The notes below the pieces were generated by a model. The model was not told the DNA's origin. It saw only the letters and a list, made by a program, of their open reading frames with translations, and did no database searches. A program made the translations under genes and the position numbers. DNA of 64,000 nt, taken from Tetrastigma voinierianum. Lineage: Eukaryota > Streptophyta > Magnoliopsida > Vitales > Vitaceae. Below, piece by piece: positions 1-11,580 of this stretch; the first letter of the stretch is position 1; each line of letters starts with the position of its first letter. The stretch covers positions 1-64,000 of the forward strand of contig JAEQBH010009436.1 of assembly GCA_016808115.1 (NCBI GenBank). Direction: 5' to 3'.

Positions 1-469
1 TATTGATTTGCTTCTGTGATCTTTTGTCTTCCTCGCTGTTTTCCTTTGGTCAAAGGGATTCTTGTCCCCTATAGCTGTAATTCTTTTCTTTTGTTGAGAC
101 ATGAATTGAACCAGGATTTTTCATTGCCCTTATCCTAACCCCTTACCACCTGAGCCTGACTTCTGCATCCCTTGAGGCTGTAACCTCTTGTTTTTGTAAT
201 GAAATATTCCTTCTTTTGGTGAATGTTGTGACTGAGCACCATGGCTGCAATTCCTAAACTTTGATTCAATATCCAGGAATGTTATTTAAATTTTAGTCAA
301 AATGAGAAATGAATTTATATTTTGTTTTAGAATATTACCATGTATGAATGCATTAGTTGAGTCATATTAGATTGTATTTGAAATTTAAGATTAACCAATC
401 TTTGTTTTAAGAGTGACAATATGATATGTTCAAAGTTACATACGTGACAATGTTAATTTGATTATATGA
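1..469. other. No gene recognised
   Basis: AT-rich sequence without a protein match on either strand. It may be intron of the SCY2-like gene whose last exons lie downstream of the LINE, but no exon of that gene is visible here. Confidence 0.5.
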
Positions 470-758
470 ACATTTCCAGACTGAATGATATGGAAGCCTC
501 TAGTTGGAGATACCTTTTTCAATGGAAGAAGTGTCTTCGGCTTTGAGTGATCTAAATGGTGACAAAGATATTGGCCGGATGGCCTCGGTATTTGCGTTTG
601 GCAATCTTGTTGGGATATAGTAAGAGATGACGTAATGAGAATGTTTCGAGATTTCCATGAGACTAGGAAGTTTGTTAGGAGTTTAAATGCTATGTTTATT
701 GTCATGATTCCTAAGAAGGGTGGTGCAGAGGATTTAAAGGATTTTTGCTCTATCAGTT
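470..758 (+). mobile_element. LINE retrotransposon, 5' fragment before nested insertion
   Basis: Reading in more than one frame, this piece encodes the start of a plant L1-type reverse transcriptase: an EEV-SALSDLNGDKD stretch, then a GPDG-like motif and the line IPKKGGAEDLKDF, which belongs to RT motif 1. The reading stops at an LTR-like sequence near 758 and the same protein resumes at 6391 with LLAKVLANRLK. The endonuclease half of ORF2 and all of ORF1 are missing, so the element was 5'-truncated on arrival, as most LINE copies are. Several frame breaks show it is dead. Confidence 0.85.
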
Positions 759-1330
759 CAAGCATAAGGAATTTTTCTCCTTTTTGGATGTGCGGTCTGC
801 TCTTCATCAACCTTCCTCAGGTGTCTCACCAAGGAAAGTAAGCGTATAGACCTTAGTTTTTATAAGTAAATCCCGACATGTATTGCAATAAGCTTGTCAA
901 AGTGCCCTTGCACTTCTCAACATACAAGAGTTTATAATTACAGAAATTAGGCACACTTTCTAACCCCCCTCAAAGTTAGAGACTAGTTCTTTTTATAGAC
1001 TTTGGTGTCTCTTCCCAACCTTGGTGTCTCTTCCAGGTGCCAATTCCCTCCTTGAGTTTGAATTCAAATCTGCCTCCCTTTTCCAAAATCTGGTTCTAAG
1101 TTTGAATTCTAGTTCCAACCTTGAATTTGAAATATGGCTCCCTTTTTCAAATTCAAACTATACTGTTCTGACGGTGCATGTCCTACTTTCATACCTTATC
1201 TATGCGGGTCCACCATATCTTACCGTTCACCGCATGGTTTGCCTTGTTTCATTAAGTTGCCCTCATGGGTCTAAGGCATACCTGGGGCGCGCATCCGACA
1301 GTAGCAGGCATCAAGAGAGAGTGCTCGACC
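759..1330 (-). repeat. 3' LTR of the chromovirus (left copy)
   Basis: Direct repeat of 5799-6390. Shared blocks include the run around 940-1040 (locally near-identical to 5975-6060) with the paired TTGGTGTCTCTTCC motif. It lacks the first dozen bases seen in the other LTR. Confidence 0.85.
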
Positions 1331-1508
1331 TTCCCTCCTTTGGTGACCCTCGTCGACAGCCTTGGATATTCTTGCCACGCCCCTTGGCGCGAAGTGTTAC
1401 GTCCGGCTCCCATGTAGCCTTTGATTCCGGACTATCTTTCCAGACAAGGTAATCGGTCCATGGATTCTTTCTGCCCCCGTGGTTATGTGGATCGAGGAAT
1501 CTTTTCAC
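1311..1508 (-). pseudogene. Chromodomain of the chromovirus integrase
   Basis: The translation carries TDYLVWKDSPESKATWEPDV, the typical plant retrotransposon chromodomain core (consensus YLVKWKG...TWEP). It sits at the extreme 3' end of pol, as in chromoviruses, and runs into the LTR. One residue of the usual VKWKG is lost. Confidence 0.8.
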
Positions 1509-1578
1509 CCTCTGTCAAGCTGCTTGCGCTGGCTATAAGGGAGGGCACGTTTTACTTGTGCCCTTCACAGTTGCATCT

Positions 1579-2013
1579 TCAAGTAGGGCTTGAAAAATTG
1601 ACATGGAATGTGGATGCAACCGATCTTTGAGCGGCTAGCATGTAAGCGACTTCACCCACCTTCTTGATCACCTCGAAAGGTCCCTCAAACTTGGGTATCA
1701 GCCCTCTTTGCCGAGTCTTACTATTAACCTTTTTCAGGATCTGAGGAGTAAGTTTTAACAATACCTTATCCCTGATCTAAAATTCCAGCGCTCGTCAATG
1801 CTGATCTGCATACTTTTTCATTCTTCTAGCTGCCTTCTCAAGGCTTTCCCGTGCCTCATCGAACATCTCCTGTCGGGAAATGGCTAGTCGATGTCTTTGG
1901 GGATGTCTCTGACTCAGCTGCTTTGCCTCCCCAATGGGAGTTCTCATTTGCCAACCTGTACTTGACTCAAAGGGCTCATCCACTGTTCTGAGCTCTATCA
2001 CCAGTTGTAACAC
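1579..2013 (-). pseudogene. Integrase C-terminal region of the chromovirus
   Basis: Two frames together give the C-terminal integrase segment: ARESLEKAARRMKKYADQH, a short gap, then a RGLIPKFEGPFEVIKKVGEV stretch. These are standard in Ty3/gypsy integrases just before the chromodomain. A frame break separates the halves. Confidence 0.85.
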
Positions 2014-2360
2014 AAGCGAGCGTGTCAGCCAAATCCACGAGTTTTACATTATTAGTGTCACATAATGCCTAAAGTATTCTTCCCGATGTGCGACCAATCC
2101 TCTCGATCAGCAATGGCTTGAGGATGATTTCTTTGTGGAGAACTTCAACGAACCAGGCTTGAAGAGTTCCCCCAGCGTCTGTGAATCCTAACTGCCGATC
2201 GGCCGACTATGTCCTTAGAGCGAGCCAAAGTGTTTCCTACGTGGTACAGAAAAGCAGTTGGCTGCCTCTTGACTGGACATGCCTCGTTCGCGCCATGAAT
2301 ACGAATACTTGGAGGCTAGATCCAGCCCGCAGCAAGAGATGGATTTGCACTCCACGGACC

Positions 2361-2684
2361 TTAGAATCGTGATAGAAATCCATGGGGAACACTTGCCATG
2401 GCTTTTCTAGTATAGAGCGAAAGGCTGTAGCAAGCCGCCATCTTTTTCTTCTCGGTCTTGTCAGTGACAGCCACCAAACGAGACTTCACGTGCGCACATG
2501 CGTCACCCGTTCTTGTGATAATAGGACTGGATAGCAGCGCCGTAGTGCCTCCTCCCACACCGGTGTTTGCCTTAGCATCATGGGTCTCTTTCAACAACTC
2601 TTTCCACAATCCACCCATCGGAACATAAAACCTTCCTCCTTTGAACACAAGGAGATCACTTTCCTTGATGCTACGGTTTCCCAT
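2361..2684 (-). pseudogene. Integrase zinc-binding (HHCC) region of the chromovirus
   Basis: The frame reads GGRFYVPMGGLWKELLKETH followed by TALL, which matches the N-terminal integrase zinc-binding region. Several residues are changed, and the catalytic core that should follow (2014-2360) is too disrupted to mark its DDE residues with confidence. Confidence 0.75.
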
Positions 2685-2689
2685 TCGAA

Positions 2690-4330
2690 CTTCTTTGTCT
2701 CAGTTTTCTCATATCAGGCATCGAGTCCTGCTGACCTTCTTAATCCAGCTCATTGAAATCACGAGATGACTTGAGCATGGAAAGTCATGATATAGGCCGC
2801 CCTCTCTTTCCTTATTTGAGTTCATCAGCTACAATGTTATTATGCATACTGGGCCAGTCTGACCATTGAAGTTAGATTGACGGGAACTCTGCAGCCAGAC
2901 TGCCTTGCACTCAACTTCTTTTGTGTCTTGAAGAAGGTGTTTGCCACATTGTCCGTCACCATTGTAAAAATCCCACCAAGGAGGTGTGCCTCCGTTATTT
3001 AACGACGATTTTGTTTATTTGTCATCTCTTTCATGTGTTGTTGAATGTGACCCATTACGCGTTCGATTTCAGGCTTTCAAATGCCACGGGGTGTGTCCCT
3101 CACGCACGAAGACTCCACGAGGCCTTTATTCGAAGCATCGTCCCCGGGCTTCAAAGGGAAGGTCAGTTAAGCGATTCTGACAGTTTCTTTAGAGATGGCT
3201 TGTTTGGCTTTCAAAGCCATCAGAGCACTCTATGTCGATCCGTACTCTTGTCTTTCTTGAATGTGAGAATTTAGTCGATGGAGAAGAATCTTTGATAGCC
3301 GCTGAATCTCAGAAGTAGTAGTTTGCTAATCCAGAATAGCCCAGCGACTCATCACTTTGGTAGAAATTTCAGCGATCAATCCGCGACTTGCACCTTTCTT
3401 TCATCCATCTGAATCTGGCCTTCACAGATCTTGTGACCCAGGAATGTGATCTGCTCTCTTGCAAACTCGCACTTTTTCTGGCTTCACATACAGTCTGTGT
3501 TCCCTAAGCTGCTGGAACACCATTTTCAAATGCATCTCGTGCTCACTTAGAGTTTGGTTGTACACCACAATGTCATCTAAATATACATTACAAGCTTATC
3601 GAGATAGTCGGCTTGATGCATAAATTCATTAAATTACAAAATGTTGCGAGAACATTTGCCAGACCCCGAATGGCATTCTGAGGAAGTCGCAGGAACCATA
3701 ACGAGTTACACGTATGGTTTTTGCCCTCATCATCTTCCACGTCCCGGACTTGCGGTAGAAAGCGATCTCGGGTTCGGTTTTGTCAATCACCCAGAGCCTT
3801 TGCCCGATTTATCAAACAGTTGACCCGCCGAAGGAATCGGGTACTTTTTTTTTATGGTTACCTTGTTTAGGGCATGGTAATCCACACACATGCATGACGT
3901 CCGTCATGCTTCTTTTGGAACCATTTCAGTGCGAATGGGCCTGAAATTGAATCATCCGAGCCGAGTAACTCTTTCAAAGCTGTTTTCTCGGTTCGACAAT
4001 TACTGCGAGGGTCAGCTGGTGAGGACTTGATGGTGGTTTGGCCCTAGCGATGCTTTCGATCTTGTGATCCAGTAGATTCGTCGAGGGAGGCGACTCTTTA
4101 GGCAAATCTGAGAGAGCATGATGTCTCTGAATTCCTTTAGTATCGACCCGCAGAATCGAGAACTTGACATTATGTCCTTCATAGATTTCTACCAGCGCGA
4201 GTAAGGTATGTGTCTCTTTTGCCCCGTTCGTGCTGCTTGATTGGGCTGAGCCACCATCTCTTAGCCTTGCTATGTTTCTCCGCCTTTCCTTTCACTTTGT
4301 GGGCCTGAGCGGGGGGTTGTTCACCATCTA
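2690..4330 (-). pseudogene. Reverse transcriptase/RNase H region of the chromovirus
   Basis: The clearest part is near 3395-3610. The minus strand there reads YLDDIVVYNQTLSEHE, then LREHRLYVKPEK, EFAREQITFLGHK: the RT palm YLDD box and the thumb start typical of Ty3/gypsy. The rest is recognisable only in scattered frames. Confidence 0.8.
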
Positions 4331-4529
4331 AGATCATAAGTCACCCAGATGGGAATCGAGGCGACCTTAGACTTGGGGAAGACATCAATCCCAAGGGATT
4401 AGATTGAAATGTCTAATGGAACACAAAGTAAACCATTTACTCCTTGCATTCCACCAATTTGCGGGACATCATAGCAATGCCTTTGTATTCTTTAGGCCTT
4501 ATTTGTTCCTTTGCTTTGATCATTTATCA

Positions 4530-4865
4530 TCATCTACGATTTCGGATCGAGTCTCGAGAGCTGGTTGCGATAAAATTATGCGTAGCACCACTGTCTACCA
4601 TTGCCTTTACCCGGATCCCATTGATCAGCACCTGAACATGCATCAAAGTTTTCTGCGGTTGGTTCTCGCCACTGATTGCATTGAGCAACTGCAAAGGATT
4701 CACTCGGGAGGGTGAATCTGAATTAGTGCTAGCCTTGTCATCGGCAATGACCAAGGCACTAAGTTTTTCCCTCTTGGGGCAGTCTTTGGCTCGATGAGGG
4801 CCATTGCAAATGAAGCATCTCAGGAATGCGGTTATGCTTTGCCTGAAATTTGTAGTTGTCTCCAT
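4530..4865 (-). pseudogene. Zinc knuckle and aspartic protease of the chromovirus
   Basis: One open stretch holds a CCHC knuckle (CFICNGPHRAKDC, ligands C, C, H, C in order) and, about 60 residues on, the protease active site DSGATHNF. The order knuckle-protease is that of gag-pol in Ty3/gypsy elements. Confidence 0.88.
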
Positions 4866-5132
4866 AAACCGTTTGCGGCCCCTTTCTTGGATTCCTTTCC
4901 AACCAGCCTTCTTATTGAATGAAGGTTTTCTCTACGCCTTTCTTACCCCATACGTCTTGGACTTGTATTGGTGTTGATGGCGTTGCCCATCTTGTAGTCC
5001 ACCCCGAGGCGATCCGGCTGCTGACGCCATTGCGCGGTAGGCGGTCCCACGAACTCCTTTTGTCTCTTGAGTTGGTGCATTTTGGCACTTGTAGTCCAAA
5101 ATAAAGTTGAATAACATGCTCATTGGACATGT

Positions 5133-5417
5133 TCACGATATCTTGGTGAGGACAAACTCATAACGGATTCCCTTACCGAACCTGTGTGCTTCAACCGCTA
5201 AGGATTCTCTTGCAAGCCAGGCTGAATTCGTAGGTAGGAATTGTTCTTTTAGTTCCTTCTTTAGAGTCTCCCAAGTAGTAATCTGGGGCCTTCCAGACTC
5301 TGCATCATCTCCCATCCGAGTGCGCCACCATAACTTTGATTCACCAGATAGGCACATGCTAGTTATTGACACCATTTCCTCATTGGGCACATGAGCAGCC
5401 TTGAAGGACTGCTCCAT
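5133..5417 (-). pseudogene. Gag fragment of the chromovirus
   Basis: The translation contains SGESKLWWRTRMGDDAESG and TWETLKKELKEQFLP, the core of the retrotransposon gag domain (W..L...F motif). Gag continues in other frames on both sides. Confidence 0.85.
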
Positions 5418-5786
5418 GTCTCATAGGAAAATTTTCAATTCTTTAGCATTCCTAACGCCTCCAAACCCCATGGTTCACGGTACCGCATTGTGCCTTACGT
5501 GGGTTTTTAGACACAGTGGGGACATTGAGCCACAACCTTTTCGGGTTGAGATTTTTGCCCCATGGGATGCCTTTGCCTCCTGGTACTCAACCATCTGATG
5601 AGTCCGATTTGAGGGCATCAATCCTTTCCCCCGCATATTTATCGGCCTCCGTCAAATTCTGGCTACCTTCAGAAAAACTCATTCTTCATTGGTACCAAAA
5701 TGCAGTCACGGTTTCTTCCTCTTGAGGCGATCCTAACGGTGTTTGGCGGGCCATCGTTCCTTCTCTTTCCCGACCATCTTTTGGTT

Positions 5787-5797
5787 GCTCTGATACC
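5787..5797 (-). promoter_or_regulatory. Primer binding site for tRNA-iMet
   Basis: On the minus strand the 11 bases GGTATCAGAGC match the 3' end of plant initiator tRNA-Met and lie directly inside the 5' LTR end at 5799. Confidence 0.85.
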
Positions 5798-5798
5798 T

Positions 5799-6390
5799 TG
5801 TCCACACCTGAATCAAACACGAGAATTTTCTCTTTTTGGATGTGCGGTGCTAACTCTTTATTAACCTTCCCTCATAGTGTCTCACCAAGCATAAAGTATA
5901 GGACATGGTTTCTGAAAAACAAATCTCAACATTGCAACCAGCGTCAAGTGCCACGCCTCAGCATACAAGAGTTTATAATTATAGAAATTAGGCACACTCT
6001 CTAACCCCCCTCAAAGTTAGAGACTAGTTCTTTTTATAGACTTTGGTGTCTCTTCCCAACCTTGGTGTCTCTTCCCAACAGGTGCCAATTCCCTCATTGA
6101 GTTTGAATTCAAATCTGCCTCCCTTTTCCAAAATTTGGCTCTAAGTTTTGGTCTGGTTCCAACAACAATTTGAAATATAGCTCCTTTTTCAAATTCAAAC
6201 TCCACACTGTTGCAACAAGTGCATGTCCACCATATGCTACCATGCACCTCTATGCGGAGGTCCACATATCTTACCATCCACCACCATGGTTTTGCCTTGT
6301 TTCATTAGGTGCCTTATAGGTCCTAGGCATGCCTATGAGGCCCTTGCATCAAATGTGACTTAGGCATCAGGGGATAACGGGGCTTCAACA
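5799..6390 (-). repeat. 5' LTR of the chromovirus (right copy)
   Basis: About 592 bp, beginning TG and ending CA as read on the plus strand. It borders the primer site on one side and the resumed LINE coding sequence on the other. Confidence 0.85.
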
Positions 6391-8636
6391 TATTTGCTAG
6401 CAAAAGTCCTTGCTAATAGACTAAAGAGGGTTATGAGTAATTTGGTAAATAAAGCTCAAAATGTGTTTGTAGGAGGTAGACAAATCTTGGATGCCTCTCT
6501 AATAGCAAATGAGGTGATTGATTCCATGGTGAAGAAGGAGAGAGGTATTTTATGCAAATTGGACATTGAAAAAACTTATGACAACATAAATTGGAAGTTC
6601 CTATTTGGGGTCTTGCAGAAGATGGGTTTCTGGTCGAAGTGTGTCTTGGATAAAATAGTGTGTTATCACTGCCTCTTTTACTGTCTAGTAAATGGTAGCC
6701 TTCTTGGTTTTTCAACAATAAGGGGTTTAAGACGGGGTGATCCTTTGTCCGATATCTTTGTCCCTTGGTATGAAAGTTTTTTTCAATCACGATGGAGAAA
6801 TTAACCCGAGAAGGTTCTGCAGACACAGGTGTGGGCTGGAGAAGTGGGGATGAGTTGCAGTTAAATCACTTGTTGTTCACAGATGATACCTTGGTTTTCT
6901 GCAAGGATTCTAGAGATCAGTTGGCCTATTTGAGATGGATTCTGCTTTGGTTTGAGGCCATTTCGGGTTAAATATCAATCTGGATAAGAGCTCCATTATG
7001 CTAGTGGGAAATATGGAGAATCTAGTTCTCTTGGCTAATGAGTTGGGGTGCAGAATTGGGAACCTCCCAACAACTTATTTGGGCCTCCCTTTGGGCATGT
7101 ATTGTAACTCTGTTTCAATATGGGATGGGGTGGAAGAATGGTTCAGGAGAAAGTTAGCTGGTTGGAAGAGGCAGCACATTTCAAAAGGGGGAAGACTTAC
7201 TCTCATAAAGAGCACCCTTTCAAACCTCCCGATCGGTACTATGTCTGCAGTTACGCATACCTAAGGGTAAGCTAATTGGAAAGGTGAAGATTTTCTTTGG
7301 GGAGGGGGCACCCTTGAGAGAAACTTTCATTTGGCGAACTGGAACATGATCTGCTCAAGTAAAGAAAAAGGAGGGTTGGGCGTTAGGGACCTCTCTTTGG
7401 TCAATAAAGCTTTCTTGGGAAAGTGGATTTGGAGATTCACTGTGGAGGACAATTCCTTTTGGAAAGATGTGAGTGTATTAAATACTTGGTGGAGGACAAT
7501 TCCTTTTGGAAAGATGTAATTAGCATTAAATACTTGGTGGAGGAAGGAGGCTGGTATACTAAAACCACAAGAGGTAATTCTGGGTTGGGCCCTTGGAAGG
7601 ATATTAGCAAGGAGATAGGTCTAATGAAGCTAAACTGTGTTTTTGCTAGTGGGGATGGAAGTAGAGTTCGATTCTAGGAGGACACTTGGTGTGGGGAATC
7701 CCCTCTTTGTGACATTTTTCCAAACTTATATATGTTATCAAAGGAGGTTAAAGTTGTTGATGTTTGGGACAATTCTAGAGGTCATGGTGCATGGTGGCCT
7801 AGTTTTAGTAGGCCGTTCAATGACTGGGAGATTGGTGAAGCCCAGTCTTTTTTGAGTTTGATTAATAATAGTATAACTAATCAGATGGAACAGGACAAGC
7901 TTCTTTGGAAGGGGGATTTAAATGGTCCCTACATTGTTCGGGCCAATGTCACTCTTCTGGAAGGTGCTGACAAAACAACCCCTTGAAAATTGCTATGGAA
8001 CAATTTGGTGCCCCCAAAAGTGAGTTTTTTTGCTTGGGAAGTTTGGTGGGAGAAAATCCTCACTACAAAGCATCTAAAGAAGAGGGTTCCCGGCTGGCTA
8101 GTAGATGCCCTTTGTCTTGTGAAAGCTAAAGAAAATCTTAACAGCTCTATGTTCTTGCTTGTAGTGTGAAGTCCTTGGAGGGCCTCGCTCCATATAAAGG
8201 CTTGGAAATCAGGTTTGCCCTTTCGCAGTTAAGGACCTTTTTTGGAGTGGACGAGTTTTCCCGTAAGGAAAAAGATAAAAAATCTGTGGATGGCAGCGCC
8301 CCTTTGTTTCATTTGGGCAATCTGGAAGGAGAGAAATCGTATAGTCTTTGAAGATATGCCCTTCTCCTATCCTAGGCTAAAAGCATTCCTTTATAAGCTT
8401 GTTTTCTTTTTGGGCTGGTTTTTTGGATTTGGGGGAGCATTCTTTGTAAGAATTTTTTTGTGCATTCTCTAAGTTGTTTTTGTTGGGTTGGTAGGTGTTT
8501 TTTATAGCCTTTCTCTTTGTTTGGCTGGGTTTCTTCCTGTTTACTTCCTGCATATCATGGGAAACGGTTTTGTTCTTATTTTTGTTAATAATATTTGCTC
8601 AGCTTTTATCGATAAAAAATAAAAAAATAAAAAAAA
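6391..8636 (+). mobile_element. LINE retrotransposon, 3' part
   Basis: Resumes the reverse transcriptase interrupted at 758. Visible in order: AQNVFVGGRQILDASLIANE and CKLDIEKTYDNINW (RT fingers), GLRRGDPLSDI, the catalytic FTDDTLVF near 6876-6900 (family usually FADD), TTYLGLPLG, SKGGRLTLIKSTL, KEKGGLGVRDL, a zf-RVT-like PKVSFFAWEV near 8010 and IWKERNRIVFED near 8320. The end is an A-rich tail at 8615-8636. At least five frame changes and stops make it inactive. It ends about 210 bp before an SCY2-like exon, so it probably sits in an intron of that gene. Confidence 0.9.
7442..7537 (+). repeat. 47-bp tandem duplication inside the LINE
   Basis: The block starting GTGGAGGACAATTCC at 7442 recurs at 7489, so the translated NSFWKDV motif appears twice. 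This looks like a post-insertion slippage event. Confidence 0.8.
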
Positions 8637-8849
8637 TGAACATACCTGATTGATATTCCTTGTGAATCATGGTTAGCTTTTGTTTTTGAAAGATATAACT
8701 TTCTGAAGCTTTAATGGTGCACTATATTATGATCCAATACTTCAATGATTGCACATTTATTATGATCGGTGTAAGTATGATTAGGTTGGTTATGATACAT
8801 TTGTCAAAAAAGTGTCGTCCTATTTTATAACGAGTAAACTCCTATTTAG

Positions 8850-10103
8850 GCCAACATGCCAAAGGAAATTGCTGATTACTTAAATAAGATGGGTGCCAGA
8901 ATACCAAACATAAAACCAGGAAAGGCTACCATAGAATACCTAACAAAGGTACAGGCATCGACACGTTTTTGGGGTAAGTAATGTTCTATTGATGTAATAA
9001 CCAACATATTCTGTAGTTCATGCTTATTCCAATATTAATTCCAGTTCTTAACCACCGTATTTGTTTGTTTTTTGTTGTTTGCATTCCTCTTTTTGGTGGT
9101 TCTTCTATGGTGAAATTTTTGCAGGGGGTCTGTTACTTAGTATCTTGGCCACAACATCAACAGTACTTGATCATTATTTATAAATATCAATCCCAGGGAT
9201 TTTCAATAGGGTTTTACATCAGTTCTTATCATTGTAAGTCCAATCCTAACCTTAGGCCTTGTTAATACGAGTGTATTTGAATTAGTCTACCGAATGATAT
9301 TGAAACTGAACTTTGTAACTGGCATGTACCTGAGCAACTTATGCTTAGGGATATGCTTAGGGAGCTTCTCCTGATCCGTTATGTTCGTTTGAAAATTAGT
9401 TACAGCCTCAGATGCATATGCTTACACCGGACTTTTACGGCTTGGAATATAGGTTTAGAATGTTTTCTCAAAAATGCTAAGGGGATCGTGAGTTGGCATT
9501 ACTCCTATGAGAAATAGAGCGACTATTCCTAAGTAAGGCAAAAATTAGAAACTCATACTATTCTTAAACAACTTAGGCTAGTACCTTCTTTTCGCACTAT
9601 TACCTACAATAATGGGAAAAATTGGAATCAACAATGAGGGTTTTACTTGAAATGGTTCTTTGACTCCTTGAATTGTGTTGAAGCATAATGTTAAATATTA
9701 AGTAAATCCTACAATTTTGAGTTTTTAAGGAGTTTAGTCGTTTAACGTGATGCAGGAACGGTTTAGCGAGGTCTTGGGTTGAACCTCTTCGTGCAAATTT
9801 GAATATTTGATCCCCATTTGTTGTTTGATAGAAAGTGTTTATAATGGATACAACTCTCATTTGCTCGGGTATGTGGGTTGCGTGCACGTGAGGGAGGGTG
9901 TTGGCTGATGTTCGTATTAAATCCACGATTTACACCAGAGTTTAGACTTTTAGGAGAGTTGGTCGTTTAACAAGTGCAATTTTTCTGATGAACCATACTA
10001 CATTTTCATCCGAGGTGGGTTCCATCATTGAACTCAGAAGATCCTATCAAACGCGCAATGTAATGCCAGGTTTGAGCAAAGCTCTGAACGATATGGCATA
10101 TGA
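8850..10103 (+). pseudogene. SCY2: SecY2-type envelope preprotein translocase, last exons, damaged
   Basis: Three exons match the C-terminus of the plastid SecY2 translocase, the inner-envelope Sec channel. Exon 8850-8973 reads MPKEIADYLNKMGARIPNIK and ends QASTRFWG at a GTAAGT donor. Exon 9125-9233 starts GGLLLSILATTSTVLDHYL and then hits TAA at 9181. The following bases still spell GFSIGF...SVLII across two or three small indels. Exon 10015-10103 reads GSIIELRRSYQ, then NVMPGLSKAL. Its expected end (KRYG plus one residue) needs one extra base, and without it the frame runs on. Earlier exons are outside the window or lost. The lesions suggest a pseudogene or local sequence errors. Confidence 0.82.
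9676..9972 (+). mobile_element. TRIM-type mini LTR element, copy a (in SCY2 intron)
   Basis: Divergent member of a family seen six times here. Two short terminal repeats of about 75 bp (9676-9752 and 9898-9972, each ending GTCGTTTAAC) flank about 145 bp of non-coding DNA containing CGTGCACGTGAGGGAGGGTG. It lies between the second and third SCY2-like exons. Confidence 0.7.
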
Positions 10104-11580
10104 AATCCAAAGCAGCCAGTGATAAATCTGGTAATACCATATCATATAGACATTTAAAATCATTTCTTCCTTTCTCTATTGCTTGTGTAGGAGAAGTTAC
10201 CTTTTATGAGTTCAACACAAAGGTTGTAGAAATACCTCCAGCTTCAAGGTAAACCTCCTGCAATACCTAGTTCTTGAGATCGGGACCGGAGATTTAGATG
10301 ACGCCAGTATTCAAATCTCATTCCTGGATGATGTTCTCCAGCCTAGGTTTTCTATCTGGCTTCTGTACCTTAAATTCCAGATTTCATATGGACGAAAATT
10401 GTTAAGTTATATACGCACCGCAGTAGTTAAATGTATAGTTTTGGGCTATCTGATGGGCTTGGTTTATGGTAGATTCAGCCATTTAATTGCTTCATTGCTG
10501 GTCTGAAAACAGGGGATGGTTTGAAGAAACTTAGCAGTAAAAGATGAGCTGACAAGTAGAAATGAAAATACTTTTAAAAATATTTTCTTACTAAACCCAT
10601 TTGAAGCAAATTCTCTCAAGAGCCAGAAGATACTTGTACCACTCAAAGTCCATTTTGTCTACTTTCTACGTCAATTGGGTTGTGTTTGAAAATCATTGTT
10701 GAAAGTAGTTACTTACTTTTGGTAACAAAAAACATTTGGTAATTTTTGAACAAAAACTTTAATTTGGTTTTTTTTGTGGTCTATTAAAAAACAAGGTGGG
10801 TTAAATTACTTTTGAAAAAAAACAGTTGGAGGATTAGTGTGTGATGATTTTGAGAATGTTTTCATTTGTTTTCTGTAGCGTTATTGATTTTGAAAAACAA
10901 GCAAAGGTGGGTAAATTACGGTTCAAGTTATAAATAAAATTTTTGTTAAATTTTTGTAACTGTTTCCTTGAGGTCAAACTCAAGTGGTAAGATGGGGTGG
11001 GTGAACTAGATGTCCCAAACTCGAGTCCTAGTAAAAGGGGTGGGTGAACGGGAGGGTTCCAACAAAGCTCGAGTCCTTGTAAGAGCTGAATAACTCGAGT
11101 CTTTATAAGAATAGGAGTTTTGTACGGAAATGTTTCATTTGAGAAAAAATAAAATAAAATTAGTTTGGTTAGCAAACTATTGATCAAACCGATACATGAT
11201 GTCGGCAACTTATTTGAGACAGGAGTAATTGATTTGTGCGGGAAATTAAGAGCGCGATGGTTTAAAATTTAATTGCTATCGTTAGGTGTGGTATTTGAAT
11301 TAATTCATTTGTCGTCGACGGCAACAACGGCAATTGCAGCTGATGTTTTTTCTCGTGTGATTTTGCTAACTGTTGCTGCGACGGGGTGAGGAGGAGTGGA
11401 GATTTTGAAGTGAATTGGTTTTCTGGTTTCCTGAAGGAATTGAGTAAGCTGAGCTGACAGTAGTGGAGGTTTTCGTTCATCTTAGGCCCGAAAATTTTAA
11501 GATTTGAAGTTTTGATTTCTTTCCATTTCCTGTGGCTTTTTGAATTGGATTTTATTTGCTGCCGACGACAATAGCGATAA
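10104..11580. other. Intergenic, no gene recognised
   Basis: Holds an exon-like segment at 10192-10248 that I could not assign, a low-complexity T- and A-rich stretch (10680-10940) resembling a decayed hAT-type MITE, and a CG-rich patch from 11310 to 11580 before the B3 fragment. Confidence 0.5.

Larger units (their letters stand above)
759..6390 (-). mobile_element. Ty3/gypsy chromovirus, decayed, nested in the LINE
   Basis: A complete but inactive LTR retrotransposon lies on the minus strand. In its own direction it has a 5' LTR (6390-5799), a tRNA-Met primer site, gag, zinc knuckle, aspartic protease, reverse transcriptase, integrase, a C-terminal chromodomain and a 3' LTR (1330-759). The order and the chromodomain place it among the plant chromoviruses (Tekay/Galadriel-like, clade not resolved). 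Every domain is broken by stops or shifts. The LTRs differ by many substitutions and small indels, so the insertion is old. About 12 bases of the outer edge of the left LTR are missing, and no clean 5-bp target duplication is visible. The LINE reading frame continues on both sides, which proves the nesting order. Confidence 0.9.

Noticed and set aside
10192..10248. Exon-like segment (AG before, GT after) reading GEVTFYEFNTKVVEIPPAS
   Set aside because: It has splice-like ends and an open frame but no family I recognise, and it follows the natural end of SCY2. Too short to report as a gene.
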